A stretch of DNA of 64,000 nucleotides from Burkholderia oklahomensis C6786 (GTDB lineage Bacteria > Pseudomonadota > Gammaproteobacteria > Burkholderiales > Burkholderiaceae), in NCBI RefSeq assembly GCF_000959365.1, contig NZ_CP009555.1, positions 3,038,001 through 3,102,000 of the forward strand, in the 5' to 3' direction. This document shows positions 8,801 to 15,477 of this stretch, piece after piece (position 1 is the stretch's first letter; each line of letters starts with the position of its first letter). A model generated the notes under the pieces. That model searched no databases, was not told the DNA's origin, and was given only the letters and a program-made list of their open reading frames with translations. Made by a program: the position numbers and the translations under genes.

Positions 8801-10294
8801 ACGCAGGGGGCGCAGACGCTGGCGACGGCGTACGACAGCCTGTCGCGGAAGGTCGGGCAATGGATCGGCGACGTGCGGCATGGGCCCAGTTCGTGGGCTG
8901 CGTTCGGCTCGCGGCAGAGCCAGGACTGGTTGCGCAAGGCGTTCGCGTATGACCGCGGCGGCGAACTGACGGCGCGGATCGATCCGCTGGGCGGCGAGCT
9001 GAACTACAGCTATGACCCGGCCGGGCGATTGCTCGGCGGCGCGGTTGCGGGCGCGGCGGGCCGGCCGGATGCCGCGGGCGTGTTGGCGGAGCGATTTGCG
9101 TACGATGCGGCGTCGAACCTGCGCCCGGCGGGACAGCCGGGGCGCGTGGAAGGCAACCGGCTGCTGATGAGCGGCGATCGCCGCTATCGATACGATGCGC
9201 ACGGGCGGCTCGTCGAGAAGCGGACGGGCGGTCACACGATCCAGCATCTGAAGTACGACGTCGAGCATCAGCTCGTCGAAGTGAACACGGTGCGGCGTGG
9301 TGTCGAGCAGACCGTGCGCTTCAGCTACGACGCGCTGGGGCGGCGAATTGCGAAGCGCGACGCGTTCGGCACGACGCGATTCGCGTGGGACGGGATGCGA
9401 CTTGTTCAGGAGCAGCGGGGGCACCAGGCGGTGACCTACCTGTATGAGGGCGACGGATACGTACCGCTCGCGCGGATCGATGCGATCAACGACGACAGCC
9501 ATTGGCTGTGGCGGTTGTATCACGAGGACGAGCGGGGCGGGCCGGCTGTCGAAGCGAAACCCGAAGCGAAGATCTATTACTTCCATGCGAACGCGAGCGG
9601 CGCGCCGGAGGAGTTGACGGACGGCGGCGGGCGAGTGGTGTGGCGGACGCGGTACCGGGCGTGGGGGAATACGGTGCTGCAGGAGTATGCGCCGGAGTTC
9701 CAGGCGAATCCGGCGGGGGACGTGATGCAGCCGCTGCCGCAGGCATTGCGGTTGCAGGGGCAGTACGAGGATCTGGAGACGGGGTTCTGCTATAGCACGT
9801 TCCGGTACTATGACCCGGACGTGGGGCGGTTCATTACGCCGGATCCGATCGGGTTGGCGGGCGGGTTGAACCAGTATCAGTACGCGCCGAATCCGTTGAC
9901 GTGGATCGATCCGTGGGGATTGGTTGAAACGCCATTGGATGCTCCGGGCTATTCGACGTACGGCCTGTATCACCCGGGGGCGAGCGAGCCTTACTACGTG
10001 GGACATACGGGCCAGTCCTTGAATGATCGTCTTGCCGACCATATTGATACGAAGCGAGCGGTGCGGGGGCAGACTGAAGTTCGACCTCTTGGCGGCCCTG
10101 AGGGAACGCTCACATATAGTCAGGCAAAAGGTTATGAACAGGCTTATAGGGAGAAATATAAAACCAAGACTGGATTTCCAGGAAATGTAATCGAGCCTAT
10201 CAATAAGGGACGCGCGGACGAGCGTGGTCTATCCCATGTCAAGTTTTATGGCGAGATGGCGGAAAAACTTGGGCTCAAGAGCTGCGGGAGTTAA
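5825..10294 (+). CDS. rhs: PAAR-Rhs type VI secretion effector with GIY-YIG-like C-terminal toxin
   Basis: A 1489-residue polymorphic toxin. Residues 6-15 (AARVNDTFTH) match the prePAAR pattern AARxxDxxxH. Residues 23-66 are a glycine/alanine-rich membrane region, and about 105-210 form a PAAR domain with its conserved Cys/His residues (ACSNHP, TTCDGK). Dozens of RHS/YD repeats build the cocoon, which closes with TPDPIGLAGGLNQYQYAPNP and DPWGL (1362-1366). The 123-residue tip carries GLY (1380-1382), YVG (1391-1393), R1402, H1406, E1438 and N1454/N1460, spaced like a GIY-YIG nuclease. A DNase-type toxin is therefore inferred. GC content drops markedly over the tip, which fits C-terminal exchange. 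The immunity candidate starts 5 nt after the stop codon. Confidence 0.92.
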   Translation: MSLLAAARVNDTFTHTSLLAQMLKVAATVGAGLLVGAAIGAAAAFVVGTGGLGAVVLGAVVGAVMSQAVNAAASHFLGADSLEGYLSDKAGELIDSFIPGDVKGAIATGSTDVFVNGRGAARAAGVAAPPLPPGVEPQSVADLFTPVDQDFAACSNHPNPTGEHLAEGSASVFINGRPASRIKDATTCDGKINTGSTNVSIGGDRVRVREVTSEMPPWLATIAKYAGLAIALCQAIRGQGSLASKLACFGMNFAINMAADKLVGSVMSGRAGHPVHMPTGAKILDGEEDLDFVLDAPIPIVWQRFYSSLDPRADRPLGRGWNLPYAVELQLGVGGENPHRWIDAQGRRTPVPDLQPGQKYFNRGEGLTFACTPGGHWMVEQDDGLCFDFGLPRVGRATQTLRPVVFEDRNANQLHFHYDAHGRLDELATMAGHRVQIEYDASHRERMSRVILYAGGATECLVSYAYTADGLLASVSDGEGRERRRFGYDPAGRMTMHRLPGGKTAHYAWEAFERNALAEENGLTDREARVVEHWTDDGERYRFAYDFTRQATRVTDHLGRTRLCEWNADYLVTAHTDALGQIWRFDWSPNRELVGFVEPNGATTRLRYDDERGLPTELVNALGETTQFAWHPLWMALEQQTLADGRQWQYQFDMRGNRVGETDPLGQRTEFRLNRQGRPAAIVDARGGITQFGWDTRHRLIARTDCSGITTRFEHDARGRMTARTDALGHTTHYRYDGRDRIAEAQLPNGGDERYRWSLADELTAFVDGNGHTTAFAYDAAGRLTTRTDANGHQIGLEYDAAGNLRTLYNELRDSYRFAYDAADRLIEQVGPDGVRVEYQRDARGAPVVVRQAAGTPEQITIELERDALGRLVRKRTPETVTTYGYDATGRLDRVARTHLDGRPMDAVTFAYDELDRLVGETSEVVGDDGRIRMTRLAHEHDALGNRTGTTLPDGRTLSWLYYGSGHLHRIASNGETVCDFERDRLHREVSRTQGAQTLATAYDSLSRKVGQWIGDVRHGPSSWAAFGSRQSQDWLRKAFAYDRGGELTARIDPLGGELNYSYDPAGRLLGGAVAGAAGRPDAAGVLAERFAYDAASNLRPAGQPGRVEGNRLLMSGDRRYRYDAHGRLVEKRTGGHTIQHLKYDVEHQLVEVNTVRRGVEQTVRFSYDALGRRIAKRDAFGTTRFAWDGMRLVQEQRGHQAVTYLYEGDGYVPLARIDAINDDSHWLWRLYHEDERGGPAVEAKPEAKIYYFHANASGAPEELTDGGGRVVWRTRYRAWGNTVLQEYAPEFQANPAGDVMQPLPQALRLQGQYEDLETGFCYSTFRYYDPDVGRFITPDPIGLAGGLNQYQYAPNPLTWIDPWGLVETPLDAPGYSTYGLYHPGASEPYYVGHTGQSLNDRLADHIDTKRAVRGQTEVRPLGGPEGTLTYSQAKGYEQAYREKYKTKTGFPGNVIEPINKGRADERGLSHVKFYGEMAEKLGLKSCGS

Positions 10295-10298
10295 TGGA

Positions 10299-10922
10299 AT
10301 GGCATTGTTGAAAGTAAATCCTGGTGATGTTGTTGCGGTGCCTGCAGAGAAAAAGGGAGAATGGGGATTTGTCCTGGCTCGAGTGATTCGCTCGGGGGTC
10401 GTGACATGGATAGAGGTTTTTGAGGATTTCTACACCGATTTCAACATTGATGAGAAGGCGATTGCGGCGCGGAATTTTTCGGGGGAGGCGCGCTTATTTA
10501 ATCCTGTCTACGCGGCTTTTGATTTTGGTAAGTACTTTGGTAAGGTGAAGTGGCCGGTGCTCGCAACTGATGCATCGTACACTCCTGATCAATCAAATAT
10601 CTCAAGTATTGAGTTTGAAGGCGATTCGTACCAGGAATCGGGGATATTTTATAAAAATGGTGTTGAATGTGTCGAGCCGGCTGGGGTTCGTAGGGGATTG
10701 GAAAATAGAACAATATATTCTAATCCGCAACTTGTTAGGCGTATAAATTTATACTTGTCCGGTTATTTTGAAAAGGGCGTGCCCTGGAATTCTGAGGTGG
10801 TTCGAGCTGTTGTCGAAAAGGAAGGGATGGATTGGTGGGTCGATGGAATAAATGCCTGTAATGATAAGGCGGATGCCGTGGCGCTTAAGTTCAAGGAGGT
10901 CAGAAAGAGAGTTAAAAAGTAA
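10299..10922 (+). CDS. Imm26-like immunity protein for the Rhs toxin tip
   Basis: 207 residues from ATG 10299 (MALLKVNPGDVVAVPAEKKG); the frame is open upstream, but only inside rhs. The N-terminal pattern GDVVAVP followed by GEWGFVLARVI resembles the Imm26 family of polymorphic-toxin immunity proteins. Its base composition is strikingly AT-rich compared with the roughly 68% GC of the surroundings, with rare codons such as ATA and TTA. It was therefore probably acquired together with the toxin tip. Placement immediately behind the toxin is the classic effector-immunity order. It would neutralise the GIY-YIG-like domain in the cytoplasm; this is inferred from position and family and has not been shown. 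Confidence 0.75.
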   Translation: MALLKVNPGDVVAVPAEKKGEWGFVLARVIRSGVVTWIEVFEDFYTDFNIDEKAIAARNFSGEARLFNPVYAAFDFGKYFGKVKWPVLATDASYTPDQSNISSIEFEGDSYQESGIFYKNGVECVEPAGVRRGLENRTIYSNPQLVRRINLYLSGYFEKGVPWNSEVVRAVVEKEGMDWWVDGINACNDKADAVALKFKEVRKRVKK

Positions 10923-11044
10923 GGTGCGTTTCCGGAGCGAGAGAGATGGTGGCGCATCACAATTACATTGTCGTGTACAGCATTGATGCCGAGGTGCTAG
11001 AAGTTCTGAACGTGAAGCACGCTCGGCAGCAGTGGCCAGAATGA
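10922..11044 (+). pseudogene. 3' remnant of a parE-type toxin gene
   Basis: The frame reads RCVSGAREMVAHHNYIVVYS and continues to a TGA at 11042-11044. It aligns without gaps to the last 38 codons, including the stop, of the intact parE at 12811-12924. I count 18 mismatches in 114 nt (about 84% identity), so it is a diverged relative rather than a fresh copy. The first two-thirds of the gene are missing and the fragment abuts the stop codon of the immunity gene. This suggests the toxin/immunity segment was joined onto an older toxin-antitoxin locus. Confidence 0.85.
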
Positions 11045-11069
11045 AGGGAATAGCGAACGAGGGGGCGTC

Positions 11070-11315
11070 ATGGCAATTGAGTGGGGGCCGATTCTCTTGA
11101 CGGGCGTGACCGCGGCGCTGTTCAACCAAGGCATAACGTGGCTGAAAGATTCGCGACGCGACAAAGCTGTTCATCGTTGTGAGCAGTACAACACGGCTCT
11201 AGTTTTGGCGGTGGCGCTAGAGCGATTTGCTATCGATTGTGCCTCCTGTGTTGGAAATGTGCGTACCTCGCGTCGAAAAATAATCGAAGGAGGCAGCGCG
11301 AGCTATACGCATTGA
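11070..11315 (+). pseudogene. Truncated phage-like small membrane-associated protein
   Basis: 81 codons that begin MAIEWGPILLTGVTAALFNQ, preceded by a good ribosome site (GAGGGGG). The first 55-60 residues look like a conserved prophage or accessory protein with one N-terminal hydrophobic segment followed by a charged helix. After about FAIDCASC the sequence changes character and the DNA continues in another frame as a recombinase. The gene therefore seems cut and fused to foreign sequence near 11250. Function unknown. Confidence 0.5.
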
Positions 11316-12088
11316 AGCGCCTCCGGCCGTACTTCGTGGACAGAGATTTGTGCGCGCTGAAGCGGGCCGATGTGAGGCGGTACATTGCTGTTAGGCAGGC
11401 GGACGGTGTGCTTGAATCGACAATACAGCGCGAACTGCGTGTCTTTTCTGCGGCTATCAATTGTGTGCGATTGGAATATGATCGGCCGGATTTGCCGAAT
11501 CCCGTCATTAGGCTTGCCATGTCGTCCGGGGCGGTTCGGGTTCGTTGGATTAGTCGGCAGGACGCCGATGCGCTGGTGATATGTGCTTCACGTTTCGTAC
11601 GTCGACCGCATTTGCCAAACTTCTTTCGGCTTGCTTTGCATACCGGTTGCCGCAAAAACGAGCTGTTGAAACTTGAATGGTCGCGAGTGGATTTTGATCG
11701 AGCGGTTTTGTCGCTGGAGCCGGGTGATACGAAGAACGGCAAGCGCCGCGTTGTGCCGCTGAACGATGAAGCGATGGCGGCTTTGAGGGATCAGCGCGAA
11801 TGGGTGCGGGTAACGGAGCCTCGTTCGCCGTGGGTGTTCGCGGTGGCGTCGGGCGGTCGGATGACGACGATTCAGAAGGGTTTCCGTGCTGCGTGCGTTC
11901 GTGCGGGGATCGACGATTTCAGGGTGCACGACTTGCGCCACACCTTCGCCTCGTGGCTCGTCATGGCGGGCGTGTCGCTGTACGTCGTGAAGGATTTGCT
12001 CGGGCACTCGTCGATCACGGTGACGGAGCGGTACGCGCATCTGGCCCCGCATATGGGGCGCGAGGCGGTGCGGACGCTGCACGCCTAG
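11237..12088 (+). CDS. Tyrosine recombinase (phage-type integrase), N-terminally truncated
   Basis: 283 residues. The catalytic domain is complete: R139 (TGCRKNELL), H231 and R234 (HDLRHTFASW), H257 (LGHSS) and Y266 (ERYAHLAP). The N-terminal core-binding region is present only from about residue 15 (RRQRELYALKRLRPYF). Homology thus starts inside the frame, and the listed ATG probably comes from the DNA to which the gene was fused. Intact relatives are commonly 330-400 residues. Lacking the arm-binding part, it may be inactive. It sits between a parE remnant and an intact antitoxin/parE pair, about 2.1 kb from tRNA-Val, as expected for an island that once entered there. Confidence 0.85.
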   Translation: MCLLCWKCAYLASKNNRRRQRELYALKRLRPYFVDRDLCALKRADVRRYIAVRQADGVLESTIQRELRVFSAAINCVRLEYDRPDLPNPVIRLAMSSGAVRVRWISRQDADALVICASRFVRRPHLPNFFRLALHTGCRKNELLKLEWSRVDFDRAVLSLEPGDTKNGKRRVVPLNDEAMAALRDQREWVRVTEPRSPWVFAVASGGRMTTIQKGFRAACVRAGIDDFRVHDLRHTFASWLVMAGVSLYVVKDLLGHSSITVTERYAHLAPHMGREAVRTLHA

Positions 12089-12145
12089 GCGCGGGGCGGT
12101 GACGACTGGAGAGGTTTTACGTCAAATAAAGGGGGCGCAATGCTA

Positions 12146-12177
12146 TTGACTATGGCACGATGTATTATAGATCGTGC
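12146..12177 (+). promoter_or_regulatory. Operator/promoter of the toxin-antitoxin operon
   Basis: A perfect inverted repeat, GCACGAT (12155-12161) and ATCGTGC (12171-12177), flanks the AT-rich 9-mer GTATTATAG, which contains a -10-like TATTAT. TTGACT at 12146 resembles a -35 box, but the spacing to the -10-like sequence is short. Such palindromes over the -10 are typical for autorepression by an antitoxin or toxin-antitoxin complex. It lies 24 nt before the antitoxin ATG. Confidence 0.6.
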
Positions 12178-12200
12178 TGTTAACTTCTAAAGGTTGTGCT

Positions 12201-12659
12201 ATGAAAACGTTAGATGTGTCCCAGGCTGCCGCCGCCGCACATGCGGGCGGTGTCCTGTCGGCTGTCCTCAAGGCTGAGGGCGGTTCATTTTACGTCGAGC
12301 TTGAGACGCGGACGGCCGGAACGGCTGTGCTGGTCACGTCGAACAATCGTCGGCCGCGTGCGTTCCGGAACCCCGTCAAGGCACTTGAGGTGATCCGCGA
12401 GCTTGGGTTGCAGTCGGGGCGTTTCTCGCTCGAAGCGTGGCGGCCGGATGAGGTCGAGATCGAACGTTCTAGCCGTCCGGATCGTGCAGCGGCGATGAAG
12501 CAGACGCACGCGAATGCGGCGGCCTATGACAAATGGTTGCGCGAGCAGGTGCAGGCGTCGATCGACGATCCGCGCCCGAGCATCGAGCATGAGGACGTAA
12601 TGAAAAAGGCTCTGGCCCGCGTCGAGGGGATGCGAAAGGGGAAGCGTGCTAAGACTTAA
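12201..12659 (+). CDS. Antitoxin of a ParE-type toxin-antitoxin pair
   Basis: 152 residues from ATG 12201 (MKTLDVSQAAAAAHAGGVLS) with AAAGG nine bases upstream; the frame opens 27 nt earlier without a ribosome site. The C-terminal third (AAYDKWLREQVQASIDDPRP and the following HEDVMKKA) is the toxin-binding pattern of ParD/PaaA/stability-determinant antitoxins. The N-terminal 85 residues (FYVELETRTAGTAVLVTSNN) form a separate domain, unusual for a short antitoxin and perhaps DNA-binding or partition-related. The gene overlaps the toxin start by 14 nt, so translation is probably coupled. It likely represses its own promoter through the palindrome at 12155-12177. Confidence 0.75.
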   Translation: MKTLDVSQAAAAAHAGGVLSAVLKAEGGSFYVELETRTAGTAVLVTSNNRRPRAFRNPVKALEVIRELGLQSGRFSLEAWRPDEVEIERSSRPDRAAAMKQTHANAAAYDKWLREQVQASIDDPRPSIEHEDVMKKALARVEGMRKGKRAKT

Positions 12660-12924
12660 ATGGCGGCCATTGGCCGAGGAAGACCTGCTGGGTATCTTGG
12701 AGTTTATTGCTGAAGACGATCCGGATGCCGCATTAGCCCTGGTGCATGTGATTCGTGAAAAGGTGGAGGGGCTGAGGGTTCGCCCGAAGCTATACCGAGT
12801 GGGGCGTGTATCCGGAACGAGAGAGATGGTGGTGCATCACAACTACATTGTCGTGTACAGCGTTGATACAGAGGTGGTCGAGATCCTGACCGTGAAGCAT
12901 GCCCGGCAACACTGGCCCGACTGA
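12646..12924 (+). CDS. parE: ParE/RelE-superfamily toxin
   Basis: 92 residues that start with GTG at 12646, overlapping the end of the antitoxin gene. The pattern WRPLAEEDLLGILEFIAEDD, then VRPKLYRVGRVSGTREMVVH and YIVVYSVD, is typical of ParE proteins. ParE members usually poison DNA gyrase, whereas related RelE members cleave mRNA; ParE is favoured here by length and motif. Length is normal for the family and no key segment is missing. A diverged 3' remnant of a related gene lies at 10922-11044. The next gene follows after 12 nt and may share the transcript. Confidence 0.88.
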   Translation: MLRLKWRPLAEEDLLGILEFIAEDDPDAALALVHVIREKVEGLRVRPKLYRVGRVSGTREMVVHHNYIVVYSVDTEVVEILTVKHARQHWPD

Positions 12925-12936
12925 GGGGAGGCGCGC

Positions 12937-14088
12937 ATGGACAACGACGAGAAATTCGAAAAAGCGTTTGAGGCAATCATGGCCTTCGAGTGTGACGGCC
13001 CGCTTCGAGACGAAAGTCCGGATCATGTTTGCTGCTCGGGCTGCTTCACGGACTTCGGCTTGGCTCTGGAGGTTGCGCGCCGTGGCGAACATTCCGACTC
13101 GCCATGCCCGAACTGTGGCGAGCGCAGCGGCCGGAAGGTGAATAGAGCGGCGCTGCATGATGCTGCACGGTCATTTTTCAACTGGGGGTCGATTCGCAGG
13201 TTGCGCTTCGGAGGCGCACCTACGCTTGCGTTCAACACCAAACAGTCTAGTGTTGTCAGCGTGCCGCCATGGTTCAAGAGTGACTTGTCGCTTTTGGAGA
13301 GACTACTCAATATTGGAGTCTTTCCGTACGGGCCGCGCATGTGGATGGTGGGGGAAGTTGAACCACTCAAGGAGATGCAAGATGAACAGCGACGGGGCAC
13401 GGTCATCCAGCGAATATTGAGCGAGTATCCGAGCAAGGAACTCTCACCGAAGGACATCTTCTTTCGGCTTCGGGTGGGGCCAAGGAGCCCTGAGAATCCC
13501 GCCGAATATGATGCGCCGCCGAAGGAGTTTAGTGGCAGGGGGCGGCTGGACTCTCCTGGTCAACCGGTCCTTTATGGTTCAGCGGACTTGCAGGTATGTG
13601 TGCATGAGTGCCGTGTTTCCGCTGAGGATGAAACGTATGTGGCGACGCTTGCGCCGCTGCGTCCCCTGAAGCTTCTCGACCTGTCGGGCGTTCTGTGTGA
13701 ACCCCAAGGCGTGACGGAGTTCGAGAGCCTCGACATGGCAGTGCACATGCTATTCCTCGCAGCGAACCATGCCTACGACATTACGCGATACATATCGCTT
13801 ATGGCGGCTGGTGCTGGATTCGACGGTATTGTATATCCGTCGTACTTTAGCCTCCTGCGAACCGGGGCAATCCCCTTCGAGACCAGCTACGGACTCTCGC
13901 GGCGAGTGATCGCTCGGTACGGCGATGACGCTCGATACGCGGAGCATGAACAATCGAAGATTGTTCCCAACCTCGCATTGTTCGGGTACCCGATTGCGGA
14001 GGGAAAGATCGAGGTCAAATGCATTAACCGGCTGCTTGTGACGCGCGTTGAGTACGGCCTGAAGTTTGGTCCGGCTGGGGTGGCTTGA
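12937..14088 (+). CDS. RES-domain protein with N-terminal zinc-binding HEPN/RES-type domain
   Basis: 383 residues with a strong ribosome site (GGGGAGG). The N-terminal part has two cysteine pairs (CCSGCF and CPNC), as in the HEPN/RES N-terminal domain that often precedes RES modules. The C-terminal part contains IFFRLRVGP, then GRGRLDSPGQPVLYGSADLQ and VHECRVS. These supply the Arg, Glu and Ser positions after which the RES family is named. RES toxins of RES-Xre pairs deplete NAD+. No Xre antitoxin gene adjoins this one, so it may belong to the longer stand-alone RES group found in defence and mobile regions. It lies 12 nt behind parE. Toxic or defensive activity is an inference. Confidence 0.75.
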   Translation: MDNDEKFEKAFEAIMAFECDGPLRDESPDHVCCSGCFTDFGLALEVARRGEHSDSPCPNCGERSGRKVNRAALHDAARSFFNWGSIRRLRFGGAPTLAFNTKQSSVVSVPPWFKSDLSLLERLLNIGVFPYGPRMWMVGEVEPLKEMQDEQRRGTVIQRILSEYPSKELSPKDIFFRLRVGPRSPENPAEYDAPPKEFSGRGRLDSPGQPVLYGSADLQVCVHECRVSAEDETYVATLAPLRPLKLLDLSGVLCEPQGVTEFESLDMAVHMLFLAANHAYDITRYISLMAAGAGFDGIVYPSYFSLLRTGAIPFETSYGLSRRVIARYGDDARYAEHEQSKIVPNLALFGYPIAEGKIEVKCINRLLVTRVEYGLKFGPAGVA

Positions 14089-14111
14089 AGCGTGCGGCTG
14101 TCCTCGATGGA

Positions 14112-14146
14112 CGAAAAAAAAGCCCTGCGAGTGCAGGGCTTTTTCT
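14112..14146. terminator. Rho-independent terminator after the RES gene
   Basis: Stem AGCCCTGC (14121-14128) and GCAGGGCT (14133-14140) with loop GAGT, flanked by an A-run on the left and TTTTTC on the right. It can work in both directions: it ends the RES transcript and could also stop read-through from the tRNA gene. Confidence 0.85.
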
Positions 14147-14226
14147 TTGCCTAGTGGCTTTGCGCTGGCGCCGGAGAGAACTGCTCGATCCAGCGTTTAA
14201 CGCGTCGCCACAAGCGGCGAATTCTT

Positions 14227-14301
14227 TGGTGGGCGGTACTGGGATCGAACCAGTGACCCCTGCCGTGTGAAGGCAGTGCTCTACCGCTGAGCTAACCGCC
14301 C
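14227..14301 (-). tRNA. tRNA-Val (anticodon CAC)
   Basis: Read on the minus strand, the 75-nt sequence starts GGGCGGTTAGCTCAGCGGTA and ends with the matching acceptor strand plus encoded CCA. The anticodon stem CTGCC/GGCAG encloses TTCACAC, giving anticodon CAC, which reads GUG. The T arm contains GGTTCGATCCC. The 3' end faces the accessory region to the left, the usual orientation for an island integration site. Confidence 0.95.
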
Positions 14302-14313
14302 AAAGAGCCTTGA

Positions 14314-14342
14314 ATTATGTCAGGGCTTTTTCGTTTCGTAAA
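14314..14342 (-). promoter_or_regulatory. Promoter of tRNA-Val
   Basis: On the minus strand TTTACG (14342-14337), a 17-nt spacer and CATAAT (14319-14314) form a good sigma-70 promoter that would start a few bases before the tRNA 5' end at 14301. Confidence 0.6.
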
Positions 14343-14465
14343 GCACTTTTTGAACTTTTGACATAACCCACTTGGCGGGTCCGGACCGCGCATGGCGCGA
14401 CCCGGCGAGATTCTACCGGCAATCGGGCACTTTTATCCAGAACTTTTTCGACGCGGCGTGCGCCG

Positions 14466-15368
14466 TCACTTCGCCGCACCGCGAAGCCGTCGAATCTCGT
14501 CGTCCAGATACGTGCCGAATCGCTCGGCGACAGGCTCCCGCTCGTCCGCCCGCCGCAGCCGCAACGTGTGCGATTCGAGCGCGCCGCCGTCGAGCGGCAA
14601 GTAGCGCAGCCGCTCGCTGCGTACTTGGCGCAGCACGCTCGGCACCAGCGCGACGCCCATCTCGAACTCGACCATCGTCAGCACCGTCTGCCACAAGCGC
14701 GCCTCGTGCCGGATCTCCGGGCTGAAGCCGGCGCTCACGCACTGCGCGATGATGAGGTCGTGGTAGTGGGGCGCCGCGTCGCGCGGGAACAGGATGAACG
14801 GTTCGTGCGCGAGTGCCGCGAGATCGACGCGTTTGCGCCGCGCAAGCGGGTGCGCGGCAGGCAGGCAGCAAAGGAACGGCTCGGAGAAGATCGTGTCGGC
14901 GGCGATCTCGGGCGGGAACGTGCCCCAGTGCGCATAGCCGACGTCGATCTGGGCGCGCAGAATCGCCTGCACCTGCTCGTGCGTGTTCATCTCCTTCAGC
15001 ACGATCTCGACGTTCGGATAGTCCGTCTCGAAGCGCCGCACCGCGGACGGCAGCCCACGGTACAGCATCGAATTGACGAAGCCGATCCGCAGCCGCCCCG
15101 CGAGCCCCGAAGCCGACCGAATCGTCAGACGTTGCGCCTCCTGCGCCTGCAGCAGCAGCCGGCGCGCCTCGCCGAGCAGCACTTCGCCGGCGTTCGTCAG
15201 CGCGACCGACTTGCTCGTGCGCGCGAACAGCTGCACGCCGAGCTCGTCCTCGAACTTGCGGATGTCGAAGCTGAGCGCCGGCTGCGAGATGAAGAGCCGT
15301 TTCGCGGCTCGGCCGAAATGCAGTTCTTCCGCGACGGCGACGAAGTAGCGCAATTGCTTCAGGTCCAT
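14466..15368 (-). CDS. LysR-family transcriptional regulator
   Basis: 300 residues, a normal LysR length. The winged helix-turn-helix is at residues 3-60 (LRYFVAVAEELHFGRAAKRL, ISQPALSFDIRKFEDELG), followed by a periplasmic-binding-protein-like effector domain. It is divergent from the acyl-CoA dehydrogenase / CoA transferase / transporter cluster with 109 nt between starts. By the usual LysR arrangement it would control that cluster in response to a substrate or CoA intermediate. LysR-box-like dyads lie in the shared intergenic region. The inducer is unknown. Confidence 0.93.
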   Translation of the reverse strand: MDLKQLRYFVAVAEELHFGRAAKRLFISQPALSFDIRKFEDELGVQLFARTSKSVALTNAGEVLLGEARRLLLQAQEAQRLTIRSASGLAGRLRIGFVNSMLYRGLPSAVRRFETDYPNVEIVLKEMNTHEQVQAILRAQIDVGYAHWGTFPPEIAADTIFSEPFLCCLPAAHPLARRKRVDLAALAHEPFILFPRDAAPHYHDLIIAQCVSAGFSPEIRHEARLWQTVLTMVEFEMGVALVPSVLRQVRSERLRYLPLDGGALESHTLRLRRADEREPVAERFGTYLDDEIRRLRGAAK

Positions 15369-15389
15369 CTCGTCTCCATTCGCGTCGAT

Positions 15390-15439
15390 CGATAAACAAA
15401 GCTTATCGTACTGGATAAATCCTGTATTGGACGTTTATC
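15390..15439. promoter_or_regulatory. LysR-type binding dyads between the regulator and its catabolic cluster
   Basis: Two inverted repeats are visible. CGATAA (15390-15395) and TTATCG (15403-15408) with 7 nt between them contain a T-N11-A LysR box (T15393 to A15405). GATAAA (15414-15419) and TTTATC (15434-15439) lie next to it. Paired recognition and activation sites between divergent genes are the standard LysR layout. Confidence 0.6.
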
Positions 15440-15477
15440 GATCGGAGTTCTACGCTCGTCTGACCAGGAGACAAGCG

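Noticed and set aside
11237..11280. Treating the recombinase ATG at 11237 as a genuine start
   Set aside because: The first 10-14 residues derive from the joined phage-like DNA, and homology begins inside the core-binding region. The gene is called truncated instead.
14227..14301. Duplicate tRNA 3' end as left attachment site of the island
   Set aside because: I looked for a second copy of the tRNA-Val 3' sequence in the accessory region and found none, so no attachment repeat is claimed.
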